NCBI RefSeq assembly: GCF_043555875.1
Contig: NZ_JBIGHW010000005.1
Location: 186,001-250,000, forward strand
Length of the DNA: 64,000 bases
Reading direction: 5' to 3'
From: Pelomonas margarita
GTDB taxonomy: Bacteria > Pseudomonadota > Gammaproteobacteria > Burkholderiales > Burkholderiaceae_C
Of the stretch, positions 8,677 through 17,196 are shown piece after piece (within the stretch, counting starts at the first letter, position 1; each line of letters starts with the position of its first letter). The position numbers and the translations under genes are program-made. A model generated the notes under the pieces. It was not told the origin of the DNA and made no database searches. It saw nothing but the letters and a program-made list of their open reading frames with translations.

Positions 8677-9569
8677 CCAAACCACCGCCGCGCATCGAGA
8701 TGATCCGCATCGCCGAGATCACCATCGCAAACCCGCGCGTACGCAATCCGAAAATTCACAAGACCATCACGGAAAGCATCGAGCAAGTCGGGCTAAAGCG
8801 GCCGATCACAGTCCGCCGCGTCCACCCTGGTCAAGGTGATCTGCCTTACGCACTAATTTGTGGACAGGGGCGACTGGAGTCCTGCAAATTGCTGGGTCAG
8901 AGCGAGATTGCGGCTCTTGTACTGGATGTCGATGAAGAAACCGGCCACGTCATGAGCATCGTGGAGAACGTCGCCCGGCGGACGCCGAGAGCAGTCGAGA
9001 CCATGGAACAGGTTCGGGTGCTCAAACAGCGCGGCTACAGCGACACGGAAATCGCTACCAAGTTGGGCTGCACGGCGTCCTGGGTCAACAACGTGGCTAA
9101 CCTGTTGGAGCGTGGGGAAAAGCGCCTGTTGGCTGCCGCCGAGGCCGGGCATATCCCGCTGCACCTGGCCGTCAGCATTTCCCGATCCAGCGACAGCGAA
9201 GCACAGCAACTTTTGCTTGACGCCTATGAAAGCGGTGATCTCAAAGGCCGCAAGGTGACCATCGTGCGCAAGATACTGGAGCAGCGCACCCGCAGCGGCA
9301 AGAAGGGAAACAACAGTTTCGCCAAGGCCTCCACTCGCAAGCCAATGACGCCAGAAGAACTGGCGAAGCTGTACAAGCGGGACGTGGAGATGCACCGACG
9401 GATTCAAAAAAAATCCGAGTACACACAACAGTCGCTTCTGCTGGCCCGGCAGATTTTCAAGGAGCTGTTTGCAAACAAGGAATTCTGCGCACTCCTCAAG
9501 ACCGAGAAGCTCACCAGCGTTCCGCAGCCTTTGGCCGATTTGTTACCTCGCGGAGGACTGGGGCGATGA
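8673..9569 (+). CDS. ParB-like protein 1, recombinase-associated
   Basis: This 298-residue protein has an N-terminal ParB/Srx fold. The nucleotide-binding segment ICGQGRLESCKLLG (near residue 65) takes the place of the usual GERR box, and EETGHVMSIVENVARR matches the following ENxxR motif. A helix-turn-helix follows (YSDTEIATKLGCTASWVNN, about 128-146). The C-terminal half is rich in Lys and Arg. It overlaps the recombinase by 4 bp and the second ParB-like gene by 4 bp, so the three form one coupled unit. No ParA is encoded nearby, so ordinary plasmid partitioning is unlikely. A role in site choice or synapsis for the recombinase is possible but unproven. Confidence 0.82.
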   Translation: MTKPPPRIEMIRIAEITIANPRVRNPKIHKTITESIEQVGLKRPITVRRVHPGQGDLPYALICGQGRLESCKLLGQSEIAALVLDVDEETGHVMSIVENVARRTPRAVETMEQVRVLKQRGYSDTEIATKLGCTASWVNNVANLLERGEKRLLAAAEAGHIPLHLAVSISRSSDSEAQQLLLDAYESGDLKGRKVTIVRKILEQRTRSGKKGNNSFAKASTRKPMTPEELAKLYKRDVEMHRRIQKKSEYTQQSLLLARQIFKELFANKEFCALLKTEKLTSVPQPLADLLPRGGLGR

Positions 9570-10468
9570 CGAAGATGGCGCAAAAGCAGGTCCGATTGGG
9601 GTTCGAACGCGACTGCGTGGAAGTTCCTCTAGATCAGATCCATTGCCCGATTCCATTGCCGGGCGGCATCAAGGAATCGGTGATGTACCTGCAGATTCGC
9701 AGCTCAGTTCAAGTGATAGGGTTGGTCGAGCCGGTCGTCGTGGCCCTCAACCGTGAGCAGACGGGTACTTTCATCGTGCTCGACGGCCGAATGCGGCTAG
9801 AAGCTTTGCGCGACTTGGGTGCACAACGCGTGTTGTGCCTGATTTCCACAGATGACGAAGGCTATACCTACAACAAACGGGTGAACCGGCTTTCTGTCGT
9901 CCAGGCACATCGCATGATCGTGCGCGCCGCCGAGCGCGGGGTTTCCGTACAGCAACTGGCAGAAGCACTGAATGTTTCCCCTGGCGCCATCCGTGAGAAG
10001 TTTCGGTTACTTGATGGTATTTGCACCGAAGCCGTGGCGCTGCTGGCGGACAAACCGGCAACCTATGGCATGTTCCGTGTTCTCAGGCAGATGAAGCCCT
10101 TTCGCCAGATCGACGTGGCACAAGCCATGGTCAATCTTGGCAACTACTCCATCAAGCTGGCAACCGCGATGCTGCAAATGACTCCCGCAGATCAGTTGAC
10201 GGAAGAAGCGACCTCCAAGGCACAGCGCGGGGGGCCAACTGAAGCCCTTCAGCGTCTGGAGCGCGAACTGGCGGCCACGCAGGCCGATACACGACTACTT
10301 GAGGAAGGGTACGGCCCTGCAAGCCTTCAACTGGAGATTATCAAGACCCATATCGGGGCGTCCTTGCTGGAAAACGCCGCGGTCGTTCGATGGCTAGCCA
10401 AAAGTCACCCAGAGTATTTGCAGCAGTTGCAACGCATTGCGGACATCAAAGAACTGGCTTCTCAGTGA
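9566..10468 (+). CDS. ParB/RepB-like protein 2, recombinase-associated
   Basis: This 300-residue protein has a ParB-type N-terminal domain (VIGLVEPVVVALN, then VLDGRMRLEALRDLG near 70-86, where GRMR replaces the usual GERR). An HTH-like segment (SVQQLAEALNVSPGAIREKF, about 125-144) follows, and the C-terminal half resembles the plasmid partition protein RepB C-terminal region. It is related to, but clearly diverged from, the upstream ParB-like protein, and is coupled to it by a 4-bp overlap. As with its partner, no ParA is present. It is the last gene of the three-gene module and is followed by about 290 bp of non-coding DNA. Confidence 0.8.
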   Translation: MTKMAQKQVRLGFERDCVEVPLDQIHCPIPLPGGIKESVMYLQIRSSVQVIGLVEPVVVALNREQTGTFIVLDGRMRLEALRDLGAQRVLCLISTDDEGYTYNKRVNRLSVVQAHRMIVRAAERGVSVQQLAEALNVSPGAIREKFRLLDGICTEAVALLADKPATYGMFRVLRQMKPFRQIDVAQAMVNLGNYSIKLATAMLQMTPADQLTEEATSKAQRGGPTEALQRLERELAATQADTRLLEEGYGPASLQLEIIKTHIGASLLENAAVVRWLAKSHPEYLQQLQRIADIKELASQ

Positions 10469-10680
10469 GCACGCAAGAATTCACTCCTTCTTGACGAACG
10501 AAGTGCGCGCTGCCTTGCTCCGAAGTCCACTTCAGGGAGATACACCTCACCTTACCCGCCGCTCGACTCACGGCCTTTGGCCGACACGCGCTGTGACAGC
10601 CCCTGGAGGGATGAGGGCCCGAAGGGAAGGCCTCGCTCTAGGCTGCAGCAGGCTCAAAGAATGAGGTATTGATCGATTTA

Positions 10681-10730
10681 TTGGGGTAATCAGAGACTCA
10701 TGTACCCCAATTCACTGTAGCATTACCCCA
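10681..10730. promoter_or_regulatory. Phased operator array upstream of fic
   Basis: The 7-mer TGGGGTA occurs at 10682-10688 and its complement TACCCCA at 10703-10709 and 10724-10730. The three copies are spaced exactly 21 bp apart, two helical turns, and the last ends 26 bp before the fic start. Flanking bases extend the match (TTGGGGTAAT and ATTACCCCA). Such regular spacing suggests cooperative binding by a dimeric regulator. The rest of 10469-10755 shows no gene. Confidence 0.6.
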
Positions 10731-10755
10731 TTCTTCGCTGCCTGGATGATGCTGC

Positions 10756-11805
10756 ATGCACTCGCTCTCGCCCGACTACCTCGCCAAGCTACGTTTCGAT
10801 ACGCAGCAGTTGGCGACGCTGCGCGCCCTCGGTGAGTACCGGGGCAAGCAGCAGCTCTATGTCGCCCAGTCGCCAGAAGTCTTGAGCGACCTGCGCCAGG
10901 TGGCTGTAGTGGAATCGACCGAGTCTTCGAACCGCCTAGAAGGCGTGGTCGTAGCGGCGCACCGACTCAAGTCACTGGTGCTCAAGAACGCCGCGCCGCA
11001 GAGCCGATCCGAACAAGAGGTGGCGGGCTATCGCGACGCACTGAGCCTGATCCACGAAAGCGGGGACCAGATGCCGTTCTCGGAAGGCACCGTGTTGCAG
11101 CTCCACGGCATCTTGTATCGCTACATGCCCCAACCAGGCGGGCACTGGAAGGCGACCAACAACGACATCATCGAGCGCCACTCTGATGGCAGTTCGCGCA
11201 TCCGATTTCGGCCGGTGGCCGCGCATCTAACGCCCATGGCGATGGCAGACATGATCGCCCGCTACCGCACTGCGCTGGATCAACATCTGGCCGATCCGCT
11301 GGTGCTGGTGCCGCTGGTCGTCCTTGACTTCCTCTGCATCCATCCGTTCCCGGATGGCAACGGACGCATGGCGAGACTGTTGACACTGCAGCTGCTCTAC
11401 CACTTCGACTACGCCGTGGGCCGCTTCATCAGCCTGGAGCGGATTTTCGAGGAATCGAAAGAAAGCTATTACGAGACGCTGGAGGCCAGCTCGCAGCACT
11501 GGCACGACGCTGCCCACAACATCGCCCCATGGCTGGATTACTTCTGGGGCGCCCTGTTGCGCGCCTATAAAGAGTTTGAAGAACGGGTGGGCACCATCGA
11601 ACGCGGGCGCGGAGCCAAGGGCGACCGTGTCCGCGCGGAGATTCTCAAGCGCCGGCTGCCCTTCTCCATCTCGGAAATTGAGGAAGCCTGTCCTGGCGTC
11701 AGCCGCGACATGGTGCGGGTGATTCTCCGCGCCATGAAGGCTGAAGGCTTGATTGAACCAAATGGCAAAGGCAGAGGTGCCAAATGGCAGCACAAACAGC
11801 CATGA
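10756..11805 (+). CDS. Fic-domain AMP-transferase with C-terminal winged helix
   Basis: The 349-residue protein carries the canonical Fic motif HPFPDGNGRMAR (about residues 195-206), with catalytic His, P-loop-like GNG and Arg all intact. Upstream, residues 52-62 contain SSNRLEG, fitting the class II inhibitory motif (S/T)xxxE(G/N) that blocks ATP until released. The C-terminus (about 285-345) looks like a winged-helix DNA-binding domain (FSISEIEEACPGVSRDMV). Fic enzymes transfer AMP or other groups to Ser, Thr or Tyr of target proteins. The gene is the first on its strand before the defence operon, 69 bp upstream of the helicase start, so it may be co-transcribed. The winged helix and the upstream repeats suggest autoregulation (inference). 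Confidence 0.9.
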   Translation: MHSLSPDYLAKLRFDTQQLATLRALGEYRGKQQLYVAQSPEVLSDLRQVAVVESTESSNRLEGVVVAAHRLKSLVLKNAAPQSRSEQEVAGYRDALSLIHESGDQMPFSEGTVLQLHGILYRYMPQPGGHWKATNNDIIERHSDGSSRIRFRPVAAHLTPMAMADMIARYRTALDQHLADPLVLVPLVVLDFLCIHPFPDGNGRMARLLTLQLLYHFDYAVGRFISLERIFEESKESYYETLEASSQHWHDAAHNIAPWLDYFWGALLRAYKEFEERVGTIERGRGAKGDRVRAEILKRRLPFSISEIEEACPGVSRDMVRVILRAMKAEGLIEPNGKGRGAKWQHKQP

Positions 11806-11874
11806 CCCTCTGCAGGGCCGCCGTGGCCCTTGGCGCGTCACGCGCCCACAAAGAAGACAAGGGAGAGAAGAACC

Positions 11875-14800
11875 GTGGATGACGTTTTTCAGTTTCGCAA
11901 CCAGTTGGTTGACCGTTACAGCAATTTCTCTCGCAGCTTTGTTCGCATTGCTGCGGATGACATCCAGCAGGAAGTTGAGCGCCAGTACCAGGATGGTCGC
12001 TATTGGCCTGAGCCCCTGGTTCAGATCAATCCCAACTACCAGCGCAAAGGTACCGTTCAGTCGTTGGCCGCGGAAGGTGTGTTGCACCCCGTGTGCGCGG
12101 ATGTCTTTCAGGTTGGGAAGCCCGAAGGCCATCCGCAACCGCTCCACCTCTACGCCCACCAGTTGCAGGCTCTCGCCAAGGGGCAGGCAGGCCAAAGTTA
12201 TGTCGTGACAACCGGGACGGGATCCGGCAAGTCACTGTCCTTCTTCATCCCCATCATTGACCGCATCATCAAAGCCAAGGCAGAGGGGGATAAGGCGCGC
12301 ACACGGGCCATCGTCATCTACCCGATGAACGCTTTGGCAAACAGTCAACTGGAAGAACTCGACAAGTTCCTCCATGGCTACGGGTCAGATGAACGCCCAT
12401 TCACCGTCGCGCGGTACACCGGCCAGGAAAAAATGTCCGAGCGCGATGCCATAGCGGACAACCCGCCAGACATCCTGCTCACCAACTTCATGATGCTGGA
12501 GTACATCCTCACCCGCTTCGATGATGTGGATCGCAGGGTGGTGGACCATTGCGAAGGCTTGGAGTTCTTGGTGTTGGATGAACTCCACACCTATAGAGGC
12601 CGGCAGGGAGCCGATGTGGCCCTGCTCGTTCGTCGCCTACGCGAACGGCTCAAGGCCGACAAGCTCGTGTGTATCGGCACCTCCGCCACCATGTCGAGCG
12701 CGGGCACCCAGGCAGATCGCAACCGCACCGTGGCCGAGGTGGCCGCCAAACTTTTTGGCGCCCACATCAGCGAGCACGATGTGATTGGCGAAACACTGGA
12801 ACGCGTCACGAACCCGCTCAAAGACGTCGCGGCGATTGCCGCTGAATTGCCAGCCGCCGTCATGCGCGAGCAGTTCGGCTGGCCAGACTTTGAAGCATTT
12901 CAGCGCGATCCATTGTCCATCTGGGTCGAGCTCAACCTTGGCATTGAGCTACCCGATCACGAACCCCCAAGACGAGCCAAACCCAAGACACTTCAGGTCG
13001 CCAGCGAAGATCTAGCGCTGGACGCCAAGTGCGATGTGGCGCTGGCTCGAGCGGCGTTGCAAAAGTTTCTGGTGGCCGCCCATGAGGTGCGGACACCCCA
13101 AGGGCGCCCGCCCTTTGCCTTCAAGCTGCACCAATTCATCAGCGGCCCCGGCAAGGTACTCACCACGCTGGAGGCCTCAGGTCATCGGCACATCACCCTA
13201 GATGCGCAACGCTTCGCGCCAGGTAGGCAAGACGAAGGCGTGCATCTGTATCCCGCTCACTTTTGCCGGGATTGCGGCCAAGAGTACCTGCCCGTGTGGC
13301 AATCTGGGCAACGCCCCATCACCTATCTGCCCAGAGAGATCGACGACGTCAGCGCAGACGACAATGAAGACGCCAGCTACGGGTTTCTCTGCCCAACGAA
13401 AGGCGGACAGCAGTATGGCGGTCAGATCGACGATCTGCCTGAGGCGTGGCTGGACCTGAGCCGGGAAGAGCCGAAGGTCAAGCCAGCCTACAGAAAGGCC
13501 ATCCCCTATCGTGTCGCCGCCGACCCTCAGGGACACGATGGGTCAGGTGAGGATTTCTGGTTCATCCCAGGCAAATTCCGCTTCTGCCTGAGTTGTGGCG
13601 TGGTGCATGAGGCACATGGCAAGGATGCCAACCGCCTATCCAGCCTGTCCGGTGAGGGCCGATCCTCGGCCACCACAATGATCGCGCTGAGTGCCCTACA
13701 ACAGCTCTTCGCTTTGCCCGATCCCTCGCCTGGGCAACCCGACCCACGCAAGCTTTTGGGGTTCACCGACAACCGGCAGGATGCCGCCTTGCAGGCAGGG
13801 CATTTCAACGACTTCATCTTCTTGCTGACCCTGCGTTCGGGCCTGATTGGTGCCCTGCAGGACAACGCTGGCGTGCTCAACGAAGAGCAGCTTGCTGATG
13901 CTGTGTTCAAAGCGCTTGGCTTCCAACAGGTGGAGCAAAGCATCTTGGTGGAATACCTGCGTTCTCCCAAGCTGATGGGCCTGGCACGTCAAGAGGCACA
14001 GCGCACCCTGCGCTTCATCATCGCCTATCGACTGCTGCGCGACCTGCGCAGAGGCTGGCGATACAACAACCCCAATCTTGATCAGCTCGGTCTGCTGGCC
14101 ATCCGCTATCGCGGCCTGGACGAGTTTTCCGCGGATGCTGGTGCATTTGCGGAAAACAAGGTGTTGTCCGGTCTCAGCCCGGCACACCGCACTCGATTGA
14201 GCGAGCTGCTGTTTGACAATCTGCGTCGCCATCTGTGTCTTGAAACCCGATATCTTGACCCTGTCGAGCACGACAAAGCGCGCACGAGCGGACATACCTA
14301 CCTCACGGAGCGCTGGGCTTTTGCTCCTGATGAAAAGCTCGAAACGGGCCGCTATCTGATTCTGGGCAAACGCCCTGAATACAAAGGCAAGCCACGAACC
14401 GACCTTGTCACCGGCGGCGCGCGCTCGCGATTGCTGCGGCTGGTCAAGACATCCAGCTTCTGGCAAGACACCGTGTTTGCTGGTGAGGTCAAATGCTGGA
14501 AGGACCCTGAGTGGGTTGAACTCATCGAGGCGCTGCTGCGCGCCGCAGGCAACTACGGCTATGTTCAGAAGCACGCCATCGACGCGCAATTGGCAGGCTG
14601 GCGCCTGAACGCCGCCGCCTTGGACTGGTGCCTGACCAGCGATCAGGCGCTTGGTGACGACAGTCGGGTCAACACCTTCTTCCGGGAGCTCTACCTCAGC
14701 GTGGCCGATCTGCTGCGCCTGCCGTCTCACCCCCTGTTCGAGTTCGAGGCCCAAGAACACACCGCACAGGTTGACGCCCCGCGCCGCCAGCTGCTGGAAC

Positions 14801-17178
14801 AGCGCTTCCGCTACACCGACAAAGACCGCAACGACTGGTCGCAGAACCCCGCGCATGAGGCTCCGTTGGAGCGATTGCCCGTCATGTTCTGCTCACCCAC
14901 CATGGAGCTGGGCGTGGACATCTCCGCTCTCAACACCGTGTATCTGCGGAACATGCCGCCCACTCCAGCCAATTACGCGCAGCGCAGCGGCCGGGCGGGC
15001 CGCTCCGGCCAACAGGCTTTGGTCGTCACCTATTGCGCTGCACTCAGTCCGCACGACCAATGGTTCTTCCACCATGCCAACGACATGGTGCATGGTGTGG
15101 TCCGCGCGCCCACACTGGATCTGGCCAACCGCGACCTCGTGGACAGCCACCTGCAGGCCGTGTGGCTGGCCAGCACGCAAACCCCGCTGGATGCCAGCAT
15201 CGCCCCAATGCTGGATCTGGACCAGCCAGGCAAGCCGCTCAAGCAGAGCTACCAAGACGCCTTCAACGCACCCGGTGTGCGTGAACGCGCCATGGGCAGC
15301 GCGCAGCGCGTCGTGGACCAGCTTCTGACCGACTTGAACGGTAGCCACTGGTTCACAACTGAGTACGTGCAGCAGGTCATCGAGCGCGCTCCCCAACAGT
15401 TTTCGGGCGCCCTGGAGCGCTGGCGTGTCCTGTTCGACGCCACTCGGCAGCAGATGAACATGGCCGACCAAATCGTCAAGAGCCATACCGCATCGCACGC
15501 AGAGCGCCAGAACGCCCAACGCCGCTACGGTGACGCGGCACGGCAGTACGCCGTACTCCTCAAATCAGGCAACAGCCAGAACACCGATTTCTACACCTAC
15601 CGCTACCTGGCCAGCCAGGGTTTCTTGCCGGGCTACAACTTCCCTCGCCTGCCCCTCATGGCCTGGATCCCAGCCCGCGGCGGGCAGACCACCAACGGCA
15701 AAGACGACGAGGGCAGCATGGTCAGCCGCCCCAGGTTCCTGGCCCTGTCTGAGTTCGGACCGCGCAGCCTCATCTACCACCAGGGGCGCATGTACCGCGT
15801 GGTACGTGCCAAGCTCAACGTGGGCAATGCCGACCACATCTCAGGCAACAGCCAGCTCTCAACGATCACCTCCTTGGTGTGCAGCCAATGCGGCTACGGC
15901 CACCTGGGCGAGCCGGGCGGCGGGCAGCCGCTGGTCAACCGTTGCGAAAACTGCGATGCGCTGCTGACGGAAACCGATTGGGTGCGCGAGCTTTACCGCA
16001 TCGAGACAGTCGAAACCCTGCCGGTCGAACGCATCTCCATCAACGACGAAGACCGTCAGCGACAAGGCTTCGAGCTGCAGACCACATACCGGTTTCTGCC
16101 TGGTCCTGATGGGAGGATTCAAAAGCAAAAGGCCGACGTTCTGCAGAGCGAGGAAGCTCTGGCCGAACTCAGCTACGCGCCGGCCGCACGCATCTGGCGC
16201 ATCAACCGGGGATGGCGTCGCCGCAAGGACAAGGAGCAACTGGGCTTCTACATCAACCCCATCACGGGCACCTGGAGCAAGCAGGATGCCCCGGATGCGG
16301 GCGACGACAACGGCAACGATGACGCGCTCATGGACAAGGTGCCCAACCAGCGCATCGTCCCTTTCGTCGAAGACCATCGCAACCTGCTGATTCTGGCGCC
16401 GGTGCATGCGCTTTCGCTGGAGGCCATGGCCACGTTGCAGGCTGCGCTCAAGCGTGGTGTCGAAATGACTTTTCAGATCGAAGAGTCCGAGCTGGTGGCC
16501 GAGCCATTGCCAAAGCTCGACGAACGCCGCGCGCTGCTGTTCTACGAGGCCGCAGAAGGCGGGGCGGGCGTGCTCACCCGGCTGGCCAATGACTCCGCCA
16601 GCTTGGCCCTGGTTGCACAAAATGCGCTTCGGCTCCTGCATCACAGAGATCCCACCGATGGCATCTGGCGAATTGAAGACCTGCCTGCGCTGGAAGAAAC
16701 CAATGATCTCGGCAACCACATCTGCGAGGCTGGCTGTTACCAGTGCCTGCTCTCGTACTTCAATCAGCCTGACCACGAGCACATCAACCGCCGCAACCCC
16801 GAGGCGCTCAAACTGCTGGTTGCCATGGCCAACGCTCAGGTCAGGTTGCGCCCCTCAGATGACAGTTCACCGGCCGGCCAGGCCGGCACCGCCGGTGCTG
16901 AACCAACCGACGACACGCCTCAGGCGCGTTGGCTGGCCGCCCTGAATCAGGCAGGCCTCGCCACACCAGACGCCCTGAGCATCCCCGTCAATCAGGGCGC
17001 GGCCACCGCCGCGGCGCAGTACAAGGCCGCGCGCGCCTTGGTGTTCCTCAGCCCGGTCGATGCCGCCACAGCCGCCTCGCTGCAAGACAAGGGCTGGCAA
17101 TTGCTGGACTTCTCCGAACCCGAACATTGGTCCAAGCGCTTCGCTGAACACCCGGCCGTGTTCGGTTCGGCCAGCTGA
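11875..17178 (+). CDS. Giant DEAD-box helicase with DUF1998/MZB domain (DrmA/DrmB- or DruE-like)
   Basis: This 1767-residue superfamily 2 helicase has Walker A TTGTGSGKS (112-120), a DEAH-variant VLDELHTYRG (233-242), and motif V-VI ELGVDIS...QRSGRAGRSG near 1005-1040. Cysteine pairs CRDCG (about 464) and CLSCG (about 571) suggest a zinc-binding insert. Another zinc ribbon lies near 1335-1365 (CSQCG...CENCD). The C-terminal DUF1998/MZB region ends with CEAGCYQC near 1617, followed by a short region that may be a decayed nuclease fold. The GTG at 11875 follows GGGAG and starts at DVFQFRNQLVDRYSNF; an upstream TTG adds only basic residues. Large DUF1998 helicases define DruE of Druantia and, as split genes, DrmA/DrmB of DISARM. 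It leads a tightly spaced operon and is probably the main defence translocase. Confidence 0.85.
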   Translation: MDDVFQFRNQLVDRYSNFSRSFVRIAADDIQQEVERQYQDGRYWPEPLVQINPNYQRKGTVQSLAAEGVLHPVCADVFQVGKPEGHPQPLHLYAHQLQALAKGQAGQSYVVTTGTGSGKSLSFFIPIIDRIIKAKAEGDKARTRAIVIYPMNALANSQLEELDKFLHGYGSDERPFTVARYTGQEKMSERDAIADNPPDILLTNFMMLEYILTRFDDVDRRVVDHCEGLEFLVLDELHTYRGRQGADVALLVRRLRERLKADKLVCIGTSATMSSAGTQADRNRTVAEVAAKLFGAHISEHDVIGETLERVTNPLKDVAAIAAELPAAVMREQFGWPDFEAFQRDPLSIWVELNLGIELPDHEPPRRAKPKTLQVASEDLALDAKCDVALARAALQKFLVAAHEVRTPQGRPPFAFKLHQFISGPGKVLTTLEASGHRHITLDAQRFAPGRQDEGVHLYPAHFCRDCGQEYLPVWQSGQRPITYLPREIDDVSADDNEDASYGFLCPTKGGQQYGGQIDDLPEAWLDLSREEPKVKPAYRKAIPYRVAADPQGHDGSGEDFWFIPGKFRFCLSCGVVHEAHGKDANRLSSLSGEGRSSATTMIALSALQQLFALPDPSPGQPDPRKLLGFTDNRQDAALQAGHFNDFIFLLTLRSGLIGALQDNAGVLNEEQLADAVFKALGFQQVEQSILVEYLRSPKLMGLARQEAQRTLRFIIAYRLLRDLRRGWRYNNPNLDQLGLLAIRYRGLDEFSADAGAFAENKVLSGLSPAHRTRLSELLFDNLRRHLCLETRYLDPVEHDKARTSGHTYLTERWAFAPDEKLETGRYLILGKRPEYKGKPRTDLVTGGARSRLLRLVKTSSFWQDTVFAGEVKCWKDPEWVELIEALLRAAGNYGYVQKHAIDAQLAGWRLNAAALDWCLTSDQALGDDSRVNTFFRELYLSVADLLRLPSHPLFEFEAQEHTAQVDAPRRQLLEQRFRYTDKDRNDWSQNPAHEAPLERLPVMFCSPTMELGVDISALNTVYLRNMPPTPANYAQRSGRAGRSGQQALVVTYCAALSPHDQWFFHHANDMVHGVVRAPTLDLANRDLVDSHLQAVWLASTQTPLDASIAPMLDLDQPGKPLKQSYQDAFNAPGVRERAMGSAQRVVDQLLTDLNGSHWFTTEYVQQVIERAPQQFSGALERWRVLFDATRQQMNMADQIVKSHTASHAERQNAQRRYGDAARQYAVLLKSGNSQNTDFYTYRYLASQGFLPGYNFPRLPLMAWIPARGGQTTNGKDDEGSMVSRPRFLALSEFGPRSLIYHQGRMYRVVRAKLNVGNADHISGNSQLSTITSLVCSQCGYGHLGEPGGGQPLVNRCENCDALLTETDWVRELYRIETVETLPVERISINDEDRQRQGFELQTTYRFLPGPDGRIQKQKADVLQSEEALAELSYAPAARIWRINRGWRRRKDKEQLGFYINPITGTWSKQDAPDAGDDNGNDDALMDKVPNQRIVPFVEDHRNLLILAPVHALSLEAMATLQAALKRGVEMTFQIEESELVAEPLPKLDERRALLFYEAAEGGAGVLTRLANDSASLALVAQNALRLLHHRDPTDGIWRIEDLPALEETNDLGNHICEAGCYQCLLSYFNQPDHEHINRRNPEALKLLVAMANAQVRLRPSDDSSPAGQAGTAGAEPTDDTPQARWLAALNQAGLATPDALSIPVNQGAATAAAQYKAARALVFLSPVDAATAASLQDKGWQLLDFSEPEHWSKRFAEHPAVFGSAS

Positions 17179-17196
17179 TATCCCTGAACGCATTCC

